The notes under the pieces were generated by a model. That model was not told where the DNA came from. It worked only from the letters and a program-made list of their open reading frames with translations, and made no database searches. Positions 51,279 to 59,762 of a DNA stretch of 64,000 nt are shown here, one piece after another. Position 1 is the stretch's first letter. Each line of letters starts with the position of its first letter. Source of the DNA: Aeromonas veronii (lineage in GTDB: Bacteria; Pseudomonadota; Gammaproteobacteria; Enterobacterales; Aeromonadaceae). The DNA lies in assembly GCF_040215105.1 (NCBI RefSeq), contig NZ_CP157875.1:3029501-3093500 (forward strand). Reading direction: 5' to 3'. A program made the translations under genes and the position numbers.

Positions 51279-51653
51279 ATTAAACTCCATAGGTAGAAGA
51301 AGGACCACATTCTGAGAATGTATGTCTGCGTTAGAATTTAGGTAGCAGTTTTCGAGTGTGCACTAGCACACTTTCATTGAAGGTTTGAAACAGCGCTATC
51401 AACATAGCGATATGATAGGTTATGGATTCCGGTATGCTGATAGTTATGAGATATACATGTTTGTACTGTCGATCTGCATACTGTGTATGCAGTGTTATTC
51501 GGTGTTTACTTGCACTCCTTATTTATATATTACTATAACCGACACCAAATCATTGAATGTCAAACCAACCTAATAACTCTAATCCCTGATAGTACAAGAC
51601 TTGTAGCCTCAGCAACGAGCCAATTTATTTCAATTACTCGTCAGAAATTAGCC
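51279..51653. other. AT-rich intergenic region between the Gp2-like gene and alpA
   Basis: 375 bases, no gene found. It contains the palindrome GTGTGCACTAGCACAC (51357-51372) and GCATACTGTGTATGC (51476-51490), both capable of hairpins, and long AT-rich stretches. A promoter or replication function is possible but not shown. Confidence 0.4.
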
Positions 51654-51830
51654 CTAGCGAAGATTTATTTTCCCTTCAATCCACGACTCTATTTCAGAGC
51701 TAACCCAAGCAACAGATCTTGGGCCGATCTTTACTGATGCTGGAAATTTCCCGTCATTCATCTGACGGTAAACAGATGCCTTAGAGAGTGATGTCATTAT
51801 GATGACATCTTTCAATTTAAGTAGTTTCAT
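51654..51830 (-). CDS. alpA: AlpA-family transcriptional regulator
   Basis: 58 aa from MKLLKLKDVI (51830), preceded by AAGGAGC. The MerR-like helix-turn-helix (MTSLSKASVYRQMNDGKFPASVKIGPRSVAW) and WIEG C-terminus define the AlpA/Prophage CP4-57 regulator family. AlpA activates integrase or excision genes in satellites. It lies between the Gp2-like gene and a long regulatory region leading to the integrase side. Confidence 0.92.
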   Translation of the reverse strand: MKLLKLKDVIIMTSLSKASVYRQMNDGKFPASVKIGPRSVAWVSSEIESWIEGKINLR

Positions 51831-52626
51831 GATGAGCTCCTTTTGTCGTCCATAGGACGTGGTGCTCGTGTAAAAATATAGCGGGCAAGCAAACGTAAAC
51901 TCCATATCTTTGGTTCACATTTCATTACCAAAGAGAGAATTTAAAAGGCACTGGCCCACATCTCATTAGCAAAACTGAGACGCCAACTTGGTGAACTAGA
52001 ATCTTCTGGAAAATAAAATGTCTATTTAGATTCATTATTTATACTGGGGCGCTCATCTTTACTCCTCCATCACTACATTTTCAAAAACACCTACCAAACC
52101 CAACCTGTATGTCAGCCATCGACCTCAATCATGCTAATCGTCAGCACACTTAGCACCTACTGCATGAATTCAATGTTAGCGCCCCAGATATCATTACCCA
52201 ACATTCACCAACTGAAGGCATCTCTTTGTGATCCCCACAGAGGATCAAGTGACCCAATTATTTGCACAGACATTCGAGTACCTAGCGGTTGTATTTTGGC
52301 AAGCCCAGTGCGCCTATCATTAGCGTCCGATTCAAATCGTGGCGCCCCCTCGACCAGACCACAGTGATTACCAAAGAGCGCGCATCAACTTGTCCGTTGA
52401 TAAAGATTACATGCCATCCCCCCCCCCACACAGTGGGCCTTCACTACCTTCAATGGACCCCAAGAAAGTAGGCTGGCGATGGGCAAAAGCACGGTAATAC
52501 AGTACTAAAGCATGGAAAACTACTCGACAGAAAGACATTGCAAATCACTCAAAAACAAGTTAAAAAATAACCTAAAACAGCACTAAAATTACTTAGTAAT
52601 ATATTCTTAATGGGGCTGATAAAGTT
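51831..52626. promoter_or_regulatory. Long alpA upstream region, no gene supported
   Basis: About 800 bases between divergent alpA and the gene at 52627. An 18-base motif occurs twice in the same orientation: CACATTTCATTACCAAAG (51916-51933) and CACATCTCATTAGCAAAA (51957-51974), 41 bases apart. A C10 run is at 52418-52427. An open frame at 52131-52367 has no ribosome site or recognizable product. Likely control or replication region of the satellite. Confidence 0.4.
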
Positions 52627-53592
52627 ATGCCAACAATGTATGGTGAGAATGATCTAGAAATAAAACCCACCATCTCTTTATCCAAAAGAGAAAGGGAGTT
52701 CACCCTCAGATTATTAAAAAAAGACATATCCTTATCTGTAAGTGATGAAGATATAATTAGACACCTATCGAATAACAGCAGCATCGTTATAAATAGAAAT
52801 AACTGTGGACTTGGTTCTCCCATTAAAAATTTTGAGGGAAAAACTGTCCCTCGAGAATTAATAATAGAAAGCATAAAGTCTGAGTGTGTAAGTGAAACGA
52901 ACTTCAGCTGGATAGATACAAAAAATGATCGTTTGTGTAATTATGTATGGTCATACATACGCTCTTTAACTACATACCCCGTTGTGTCACCTTCGACTAT
53001 GGATATAGGAGTCAGAATAGATGGTGCATTTGAGGCGACAGGCGATTTACATGTATATGACATTTGTAATATTGACCTTTCTCCAATCAACAATGTCAGC
53101 AAGAAAAATTGTATCATATCTTTTTTTGATATACTTGACGCAACTAACATGCAAAAGACGAGTGATCTTGAAATTTTGAAAGAAAAATGGCGCATCGCTA
53201 GTCAAAAAATGGATGTAAAAGCATGGATAGAAAAATGTGACCATGATTGGGCATGGAGTTATTTATTTGAAAATATAAAAACAGGAAACAATAGACCCCC
53301 GATATGGTTTATCAATAGGGATAGTTCGTCGACAATCAAAGACTGCATTATTACACTCTTTGACCTACTAAATGAAATACCACCAGCTAGAGAGCTGATG
53401 CTTAGGAAAATGAAATCGGCTTGGTCACAAAAATCTTTTCGAGACAAAAACAATGGGAAAAGATCGGTTAGTGTTGTCTTGCCAGAAAAAACGATTAGCA
53501 TGCTAGACAACATTTGCATGAAAACTGACCGAAGAAAAAATGAAGTAATAACTCGACTCATTAAGGATGAGTACGAAAAAATATCCAAATAA
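52627..53592 (+). CDS. Unknown satellite protein with C-terminal ribbon-helix-helix motif
   Basis: 321 aa, from strongly AT-rich DNA unlike its neighbours, indicating separate origin. No domain recognized in the first 270 residues, which contain many charged and aromatic residues (SKREREFTLRLLKKD, YVWSYIRSL). The last 45 resemble a ribbon-helix-helix DNA-binding unit (KRSVSVVLPEKTISMLDNI, RRKNEVITRLIKDEY). It lies between the integrase and alpA and reads against both neighbours, the place held by yfjH in CP4-57. A DNA-binding role is inferred. Confidence 0.65.
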   Translation: MPTMYGENDLEIKPTISLSKREREFTLRLLKKDISLSVSDEDIIRHLSNNSSIVINRNNCGLGSPIKNFEGKTVPRELIIESIKSECVSETNFSWIDTKNDRLCNYVWSYIRSLTTYPVVSPSTMDIGVRIDGAFEATGDLHVYDICNIDLSPINNVSKKNCIISFFDILDATNMQKTSDLEILKEKWRIASQKMDVKAWIEKCDHDWAWSYLFENIKTGNNRPPIWFINRDSSSTIKDCIITLFDLLNEIPPARELMLRKMKSAWSQKSFRDKNNGKRSVSVVLPEKTISMLDNICMKTDRRKNEVITRLIKDEYEKISK

Positions 53593-53627
53593 AGAAGCAC
53601 CAGCAAATGCTGGTGCTTCTTTATTTT
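53593..53627. terminator. Bidirectional terminator between the RHH gene and integrase
   Basis: Stem AGAAGCACCAGCA/TGCTGGTGCTTCT with A-rich left and T-rich right sides, placed between convergent stop codons. Confidence 0.85.
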
Positions 53628-54940
53628 TTCCTTCTGAAATCCACAGGGACTATATTTCCAGTATCATTTTCTTCCGTGGTTACGGTAATCACTGACTCTA
53701 TGAATTCACCCCATGATAAGAATAGTCCTCGCAACTTATCAGCCATACCTCCAACTTGGTATGTTCTAATCAGTCGGTCTTTCGACACATGGTTAAGCAA
53801 TAGTTCTATCAGACGTTCTGGGGCATCCAGATACTCAGCCGCGCCGGTTGCCACACTACGACGAAGATCGTGAGGGCTAAAAGATTCATACTCAGCCATA
53901 TATTTAACCCTAACTCTCTCTAATGCTTTGGTGACAGCATTGCCAGTAATTGGGCTTCCCGAGTTGCTAGTAGAGTCAAATACATATTGTCCCTGTGATA
54001 TAGCGGCTTGCTGTTTGAGTATTTTTTTCACCAAAGGACACAAAGTTACAACGTGGACACGGCCATTCTTGGTTTCTGGGATAGTCCAGCGGTCACCATT
54101 AATCTGCTCCCATTTCATAGATACAGCTTCAGAGCGCCTAGCCGCGGTCAAACAAATCAACCGCAAGCAATTAGCGACCGAGAGAGATAGCACAACATTA
54201 GATGCTATGCCACGCCCGCCACTCATTTTAGAGCCTGCTCCTGAGATTGCTTGATCAAGTGCAATCCATAATTGCCTTAATTCCTCTTTGGTCAGCCAAC
54301 GCTCACGTGGAGGTGGCATAGATGCCCCGAACATGGCTGGTTTTAGCAGGCGAGCAGAATTAAATTCAATATAGCCTTGAAGCATCGCGTGATCTAAACA
54401 CTGATTCAACACGATTAGTCCTTTACGTGTACCCTCCGCCGTATCTACTTGACGGAAATGTTCATACAGCATGGCACGAGACAAATCACAAACACGGACA
54501 TTGCCCAAGACTTGATCAATATGACGTGTAAAAGTTCCCTCGTAGTCAGATAGTGTACGAGCTCCTATTGGCTTAGACTTCGCTCGAAACATCAGCCAAT
54601 CGCGATACACTTCCCGTAATGTTGGTATCTGGGTGTTTTTTATCCTGGCCTCTTTCGCTGCTTGGCTAGGGTTGATGCCCTGCTTCACGAGTGCAACCGC
54701 GGCCGCATGGGCGAGACGAGCCGCAGCTAAACTCATCGCTGGATGGCTTCCCAGCAACAGCTCTCCCTCCTTCCCACTCAATTTGTACCGATAGATAAAT
54801 CGCTTCAAACCATTAGCACGAATCTCCAACTTCAAGCCGCCACCGTGCTTGGACTGGACAGCAAACCGCTGTACTGTTGCACCTTCTTTCAGGTTTGCAG
54901 CAGAGATTTCTGTAGCTGTATTGAGCAACTTGATCGCCAT
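53621..54940 (-). CDS. int: P4-type tyrosine integrase
   Basis: 439 aa. The N-terminal DUF4102-like arm-binding domain (GLKRFIYRYKLSGKEGELLLG) is followed by a catalytic domain with Arg in LTAARRSEAVSMKW, HDLRR in SPHDLRRSVAT and the nucleophile Tyr in RLIRTYQVGG. It would integrate element 1 at the tRNA-Thr 3' end. Unusually it lies at the end away from the intact tRNA, next to repeat 2. A 27-bp repeat directly upstream of its start matches one near the tRNA. Confidence 0.93.
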   Translation of the reverse strand: MAIKLLNTATEISAANLKEGATVQRFAVQSKHGGGLKLEIRANGLKRFIYRYKLSGKEGELLLGSHPAMSLAAARLAHAAAVALVKQGINPSQAAKEARIKNTQIPTLREVYRDWLMFRAKSKPIGARTLSDYEGTFTRHIDQVLGNVRVCDLSRAMLYEHFRQVDTAEGTRKGLIVLNQCLDHAMLQGYIEFNSARLLKPAMFGASMPPPRERWLTKEELRQLWIALDQAISGAGSKMSGGRGIASNVVLSLSVANCLRLICLTAARRSEAVSMKWEQINGDRWTIPETKNGRVHVVTLCPLVKKILKQQAAISQGQYVFDSTSNSGSPITGNAVTKALERVRVKYMAEYESFSPHDLRRSVATGAAEYLDAPERLIELLLNHVSKDRLIRTYQVGGMADKLRGLFLSWGEFIESVITVTTEENDTGNIVPVDFRRKK

Positions 54941-54945
54941 GATCC

Positions 54946-54972
54946 ATACCCCTCTCCATACCCCGCTTTTGT
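54946..54972 (+). repeat. 27-bp direct repeat, right copy (putative integrase arm site)
   Basis: Begins ATACCCCTCTCCATACCCC, one mismatch from the left copy at 29926-29952. It ends up just 5' of the integrase start codon, so integrase binding here could also control its own gene. Confidence 0.6.
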
Positions 54973-55097
54973 GATGATATGATGTGGTACTAGATGAGAC
55001 AATGTGAGACTGAAAATTCTTTTATCTTATTGTTTTAACATGAGTTAATTGTTATGAATGGTGTCTACTGAAACGTCATGAGACTGTAATCACTTGG

Positions 55098-55143
55098 ATT
55101 CGTAATGCGAAGGTCGCAGGTTCGACTCCTGTTTCCGGCACCA
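55098..55143 (+). repeat. Attachment repeat 2 (tRNA-Thr 3' end copy)
   Basis: 46 bases with three mismatches to the tRNA 3' part and CCA at its end. It shares its last 32 bases exactly with repeat 3. It marks the boundary between elements 1 and 2. Confidence 0.82.
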
Positions 55144-55158
55144 TTTAATATCAATAAC

Positions 55159-55310
55159 TTAGGCAATTTTTGCCGCTGCGTGATCTTCTCCTTGTGTCGT
55201 TTTTGTGTCGTAAATACCCAAAAGCAGGTCGATCTTGCGGCCGTGTTCAGTGCGAGGTGCGCATACCTCCGGACCATCTCGATGCATTCCCAATATCCCG
55301 CATGCAATGA
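55159..55310 (-). pseudogene. Decayed C-terminus of a second tyrosine integrase
   Basis: One minus-strand frame reads WECIEMVRRYAHLA (ending at 55251), the typical catalytic-Tyr end of phage integrases. Restoring one base here gives A-P-E-H and continues in the next frame as EHGRKIDLLLGIYDTKTTQ to a stop at 55159. The remainder of the gene is missing upstream. Its stop lies 15 bases from att repeat 2. Confidence 0.75.
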
Positions 55311-55391
55311 TGGCAATATATTCTTCCTTGGAAACTGCTGTATTTGGCATGAGGAGAAGCTGGACGTAATGTGCCTAGGGATTAAAGGTAC

Positions 55392-58085
55392 ATGATATCG
55401 ATTCTGGTTGATGGTGAGGACAAGACCGCAAAGATCAGCGACTGGGTGATTCGCTGGAGCGAAAAGTACGAAGCACTGGAACTGACCTGTCATTTCCCCT
55501 CCAGTAAAAAATACACCCGCCCGCTCAGTAACTGCCGAGTGTCACCTTCCCGCGAGTTGAGCAATATACTGCTGACCAAACCTGGCAGCACGATCGTCAA
55601 ACCCATCGACAAAGCTGTGATCTACGGCGAGCGATATGCCGTGGTGCACTATCCGGGCACCAACAGGCCTTATGTTCACAAGATGGATGGCATCGTCTTC
55701 ACCTCCCCTACCTCGATCAAGGACACGCCGGTCTTCGGTTATTTCATGAAGATTGCGAGTGCCCGACACGCTCAAGCGCAGTCGCAGGCTGATCGTGACA
55801 TAGCCAGCAATGTTGTGACTCAACTTGGAAAGCTGCCTGCCATCGCCAGCACTGCCTTGCAAGCCTATTGCACCGGGCGCAACGGCACGCTGATGCCAGG
55901 TCAGGGGCTCATTTATCCGTTCGGGCTGAACGAAAGCCAGTACAAAGCAGTCGAGCGTGCGTTCAGCGCGCAAATCAGCGTGATCGAAGGCCCACCGGGA
56001 ACCGGCAAGACCCAGACTATCCTCAACATCCTCGCCAATATCCTGTTGCGCGGGCAGACGGTGGCGGTACTGTCCAACAACAATGCAGCCGTGGCAAACG
56101 TCTACGAAAAGCTGGAAAAATGCGGCCTGGGCTACCTGATAGCCAAGCTTGGCAGCAAGGATAACCGCGAGGCCTTCTTCGCCAACTTGCCTGCGTGGCC
56201 CTCCAGCGCGCCCGGGCCGACACCATCCCAGGAAGAGATCCAGGCCTTGCTGACCCGCTTGAAGCAGCACCTGCAAGACCACAACCGGGCGGCACAACTG
56301 CAGATCGAACTGGACGAGCTAGTCATCGAGCGGCGCTACCTGCAACAGTGGCAGGCAGAAAACGGTGTGCAGGTCACGTCGTTGGACAAGTACAGGCTGA
56401 CTCCGCGCAAGGCTGCCGACCTCATGGCCTACCTGGCGCACCTGGGCGAGCAGCGCGTGAGGCTCAAGGACCGCATCGAGCTGCTGTTCCAATTCAGAAT
56501 CTTTCGCACCAAGCCGTTCACCGAGGGCGAGGCGCGCATGGCCGCGTTCCATGCCCTGCAGATGCATTACTACGACAAGTCGCTGCAGGATAAGGAAACC
56601 GAGCTGCGGGCGTGCCGTGAATCCTTGGCGCGCGCAAACTTCACGGCTTTGCTCAAAGAACTGACAACCGTATCGATGCACCATCTGAAGCAGCATTTGC
56701 AAAGCCAGGTTCCGCCGCGAGACAGCTTCGATGCCAAAACCTACCGCAGAAACTTTGATGCCTTCGTGCAGCGTTTTCCTATCCTGGGCAGCGGCACGCA
56801 CTCCATCGTCAACTCGATCGCGCCGGGGGCAATCCTCGACTATGTGATCATCGACGAAGCTTCCTTGCAGGACATAGTGCCGGGCATCCTACCGCTGGGC
56901 TGCGCCAAGAACCTGATCGTTGTCGGCGACAACCGCCAGTTGCCGCACATTCCCGTGAAACTGGGGCTGCAGGCACCGGCCGAGGCTTACGATTGCGAGC
57001 ACTACAGCCTGCTGGATTCGTGCATTGCCGTATTCCAGGACGCACTGCCAAGAACGCTGCTGAAGGAGCATTACCGCTGCCACCCCAGGATCATCCAGTT
57101 CTGCAACCAGCAGTTCTATGACAACGCGCTGGTGCCAATGACAGTGGATAACGGCGAGGAGCCCCTGCGCCTGGTGGTGACCGCCAAGGGCAACCACGCA
57201 CGCAAGAACACCAACCTCCGGGAGCTGGATTCCTTGCGGAAGGTGCTCGAAGACGAAGGGCAGCCCGTCGCAGTAGATAGTGAAGGTCGCGGTTACATCG
57301 CCCCGTTCCGAGCACAGGTCAGCCTATCCAACACACACCTGCCGGCGGACTTCGTCAGAGACACTGTGCACAAGTTCCAGGGGCGTGAATGCGACGAGAT
57401 TGTCTTCTCTACCGTGCTCGACAAAAAGCGCTACAACCAGGCGCAGGGACGCCTGGATTTTGTCGACGACCCCCGCATGATCAACGTGGCAGTGTCGCGG
57501 GCCAAACATCGCTTCACCCTTGTGACCGGTGACGAGGTGTTCACCGACAACAATGGCCACATCGCCGCGCTGATCCGCTATATCAGCTATTACGCGCAGG
57601 ACGAGCAGGTCGTGCGTGCCCCGGTGGTGTCGGCATTCGACTTGTTGTACCACGAGTACGATCAGTCCTTGGCACGCCTGAACGCCCGTCTACGACCCGA
57701 GGATTCGCGCTACAAGTCCGAGCAGATCGTAGCGCAGTTGCTGCGCGAAGTACTGTCGGCTCCGGCGTGCCAGGCACTGAAGTACCATACGCAGATCCGA
57801 CTAGAAAAGCTCGCATCGCCGACTAACTCCGACTGGACGGAGACTCAGCGGGCGTTCATGAGGCGCGCCAGCTGCGATTTCGTCATCTATTTCAAAGTGG
57901 GCAAGACCCCGGTTGGGGTGATCGAGGTCGATGGCGGGTATCACGACCACCCAGAACAGGCGGCTCGAGATGTCATGAAGAATGAGATTTTGAATAAATG
58001 CCACATTCCCATTTTACGATTGCGGACAGTTGATAGTGGTATTAAGCAGAGAATCGACAACTTTATTGGTCTGTGGGTTAAATAG
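55392..58085 (+). CDS. SF1 DNA2/Upf1-like helicase fused to a DUF2726-type nuclease
   Basis: 897 aa. Residues 1-190 are unassigned. SF1B helicase motifs: EGPPGTGKTQTILN (about 198-211), YVIIDEASLQDI (II, about 483), VVGDNRQLPHI (III), LKEHYRCHPRII (IV), TVHKFQGRECDEIVFS (V) and INVAVSRAKHRFTLVTG (VI). The C-terminus (about 825-897) has CDFVIYF...PVGVIEVDGGYHDH and ARDVMKNEIL..C.IPILRLR, a Vsr/DUF2726-like endonuclease pattern. A stand-alone helicase-nuclease at a tRNA hotspot between att repeats strongly suggests phage or plasmid defence. I cannot match it to a named system. Confidence 0.82.
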   Translation: MISILVDGEDKTAKISDWVIRWSEKYEALELTCHFPSSKKYTRPLSNCRVSPSRELSNILLTKPGSTIVKPIDKAVIYGERYAVVHYPGTNRPYVHKMDGIVFTSPTSIKDTPVFGYFMKIASARHAQAQSQADRDIASNVVTQLGKLPAIASTALQAYCTGRNGTLMPGQGLIYPFGLNESQYKAVERAFSAQISVIEGPPGTGKTQTILNILANILLRGQTVAVLSNNNAAVANVYEKLEKCGLGYLIAKLGSKDNREAFFANLPAWPSSAPGPTPSQEEIQALLTRLKQHLQDHNRAAQLQIELDELVIERRYLQQWQAENGVQVTSLDKYRLTPRKAADLMAYLAHLGEQRVRLKDRIELLFQFRIFRTKPFTEGEARMAAFHALQMHYYDKSLQDKETELRACRESLARANFTALLKELTTVSMHHLKQHLQSQVPPRDSFDAKTYRRNFDAFVQRFPILGSGTHSIVNSIAPGAILDYVIIDEASLQDIVPGILPLGCAKNLIVVGDNRQLPHIPVKLGLQAPAEAYDCEHYSLLDSCIAVFQDALPRTLLKEHYRCHPRIIQFCNQQFYDNALVPMTVDNGEEPLRLVVTAKGNHARKNTNLRELDSLRKVLEDEGQPVAVDSEGRGYIAPFRAQVSLSNTHLPADFVRDTVHKFQGRECDEIVFSTVLDKKRYNQAQGRLDFVDDPRMINVAVSRAKHRFTLVTGDEVFTDNNGHIAALIRYISYYAQDEQVVRAPVVSAFDLLYHEYDQSLARLNARLRPEDSRYKSEQIVAQLLREVLSAPACQALKYHTQIRLEKLASPTNSDWTETQRAFMRRASCDFVIYFKVGKTPVGVIEVDGGYHDHPEQAARDVMKNEILNKCHIPILRLRTVDSGIKQRIDNFIGLWVK

Positions 58086-58190
58086 CTGTTCCTAATAGTA
58101 GAACGCAGGAGGATGAAAACTCAGTCCAGCCTGCGTGACTTGATTAGTTGCCAAACGACATAAGCTACAAACCAACAATGGAATCATTCG

Positions 58191-58236
58191 TTTCGTAATG
58201 TGCTGGTCGCAGGTTCGACTCCTGTTTCCGGCACCA
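58191..58236 (+). repeat. Attachment repeat 3 (distal tRNA-Thr 3' end copy)
   Basis: Identical to repeat 2 over the final 32 bases (GGTCGCAGG... to CCA), less similar in the anticodon-loop part. It is followed by hairpin ACAAAGGGTTAG/CTAACCCTTTGT, then by core genes, so it marks the outer end of the island. Confidence 0.82.
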
Positions 58237-58242
58237 GTTAAA

Positions 58243-58285
58243 ACAAAGGGTTAGCCTCATCACGAGACTAACCCTTTGTGCTTCT
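58243..58285 (+). terminator. Probable original tRNA-Thr terminator
   Basis: 12-bp stem ACAAAGGGTTAG/CTAACCCTTTGT followed by GCTTCTTG. Placed after the outermost tRNA repeat as a terminator would be after an unoccupied tRNA gene. The next 190 bases show no gene. Confidence 0.55.
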
Positions 58286-58477
58286 TGTCATTCGGGCCCC
58301 ACCAGGGGCCCCGGATTGGCAACGCGAGCGCCATCCCCTTTCATATGCCTGCTATGAGCGGCTCTCCATGCCCCCCTGACACGCTGACTGGAATATATGA
58401 GGTCAGGGAATGAGCTCCACAGATTAATCCATCTGCATAAGGACACATGGCCGGGATATTCTCATCCAGGACGAACC

Positions 58478-59473
58478 TTACTGCACCGCATAAATCTGGT
58501 CAAATACCCCACCCTCCTTGAAGTGGGTGCTCTGGATCACCGGCCACTCGCCGAAGGTCTTCACCACGTCGAGGAAGGTGACCTGCGGGAAGCGGTCGGC
58601 AAACTCGGCAAGGATCGCCGGGTTGCGCGGGCGCAGGTAGTTGTTGGCGGCGATGCGCTGTCCTTCGTCAGACCACAGATACTTCAGATAGGCTTCCGCC
58701 TCCTTGCGAGTGCCCCGCTTGTCGACCACCTTGTCCACCACCGCCACCGGCAGCTCGGCCACGGCGGTGACGCTGGGGTAGATCACCTCGAAACTGCCAC
58801 GGCCAAACTCGCGGGCAATCATCTCGGCTTCATTCTCGAAGGTGATCAGCACGTCCCCTATCCGGTTCTGGATGAAGGTGGTGGTGGCGGCGCGGCCACC
58901 GGTGTCGAGCACAGGCACCTGCTTGAACAACTTGCCGACAAACGCCTTGGCGGCGTTCTCATCCCCCCCTTTGTCCAGTACATAGCCCCAGGCCGACAGG
59001 TAGGTGTAGCGCCCATTACCCGAGGTCTTGGGGTTGGGCACGATCACCTTCACGCCCTCTTTGAGCAGATCAGGCCAGTCCTTGAGCCCCTTGGGATTGC
59101 CCTTGCGCACGATGAACACGGTGGCCGAGGTGAAGGGAGCGCTGTTGTCCGGCAAGAGGGTCGCCCACTCTTTCGGAACCAGAGCGCCATGTTCGGCGAG
59201 GGCGTTGATGTCGGTGGCCATGTTCATGGTGATCACATCCGCGGGCAGGCCGTCGATGACGGCGCGCGCCTGCTTGCTCGAACCACCGTGGGACATGTGG
59301 ATCTGCAGCGGCTCACCCCCTTGGGCCTGCCAGTGCTGCACGAAGACCGGGTTGTAGTCCTTGTAGAAGTCGCGCATCACATCGTAGGAAGCGTTGAGCA
59401 GGGTGGCCGCCTGGGTCAGCGGGGCGAGAACCAAACCTGCACCGAGCAGGATGGCGGGCAGTCTTCGTTTCAT
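58478..59473 (-). CDS. sbp: Sulfate-binding periplasmic protein
   Basis: 331 aa from MKRRLPAILL (59473, after AAGGA), with a signal peptide (about 1-22, ending TQAA). It contains LLNASYDVMRDFYKDYN, the ligand region MSHGGSSKQARAVIDGLPADVITMN and PNPKTSGNGRYTYLSAWGY, hallmarks of Sbp/CysP. It delivers sulfate to the CysTWA ABC transporter, not encoded nearby. Single gene, core genome. Confidence 0.93.
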   Translation of the reverse strand: MKRRLPAILLGAGLVLAPLTQAATLLNASYDVMRDFYKDYNPVFVQHWQAQGGEPLQIHMSHGGSSKQARAVIDGLPADVITMNMATDINALAEHGALVPKEWATLLPDNSAPFTSATVFIVRKGNPKGLKDWPDLLKEGVKVIVPNPKTSGNGRYTYLSAWGYVLDKGGDENAAKAFVGKLFKQVPVLDTGGRAATTTFIQNRIGDVLITFENEAEMIAREFGRGSFEVIYPSVTAVAELPVAVVDKVVDKRGTRKEAEAYLKYLWSDEGQRIAANNYLRPRNPAILAEFADRFPQVTFLDVVKTFGEWPVIQSTHFKEGGVFDQIYAVQ

Positions 59474-59705
59474 TGCACGTCCTTGGAATGAGAGTCGAGT
59501 GACCAACTATATGATTCGCCCATTTATTCTTTGAAAGAATAATTAGTTCGCAGCTTATGCAATCCATTGCACAGCCTTGGCAGGGCCCCGCAGACGATGG
59601 GGAACGGGACTGAATGCGGCCACCCCCTGGTGCGAAGTGACGCTTATCGTGGGAGATGCCCGCGCCCACACCACCTCTCTGTCAACGACTAGCCGCCATC
59701 CCATA

Positions 59706-59739
59706 TAAAAACAGGGCGAACCAAGTGGTTCGCCCTGTG
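59706..59739 (-). terminator. Terminator of the aheABC operon
   Basis: 12-bp stem ACAGGGCGAACC/GGTTCGCCCTGT; A-run on the plus-strand left gives the U-run on the minus strand, 24 bases past the aheC stop. Confidence 0.8.
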
Positions 59740-59762
59740 TCTGCATGATGTGACGCTCGTCA

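Larger units (their letters stand above)
29870..58236. mobile_element. Tandem genomic island at tRNA-Thr
   Basis: Region bounded by the tRNA and the last tRNA 3' repeat, containing an integrase, AlpA and Gp2-like satellite genes, ars genes, two defence loci, an IS remnant and several regions of lower GC than the flanks. Core genes resume at 58478. The internal repeat at 55098-55143 divides it into element 1 (about 25.2 kb, with the intact integrase) and element 2 (about 3.1 kb). Confidence 0.88.
55098..58236. mobile_element. 3.1-kb mini-element with helicase-nuclease cargo
   Basis: Flanked by repeats 2 and 3 and containing an integrase C-terminal remnant and one large defence-like gene. Having lost its integrase, it probably can move only with help from the neighbouring intact integrase, if at all. 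Confidence 0.65.

Noticed and set aside
52131..52367. 78-codon plus-strand frame upstream of the RHH gene
   Set aside because: No ribosome site, no coherent composition and no recognizable product; the region looks regulatory.
55065..55493. Minus-strand frame containing GAGNRSRTCDLRI
   Set aside because: This peptide is the well-known artefact of reading the antisense of a tRNA 3' end; only the integrase-like part in the middle is kept, as a remnant.
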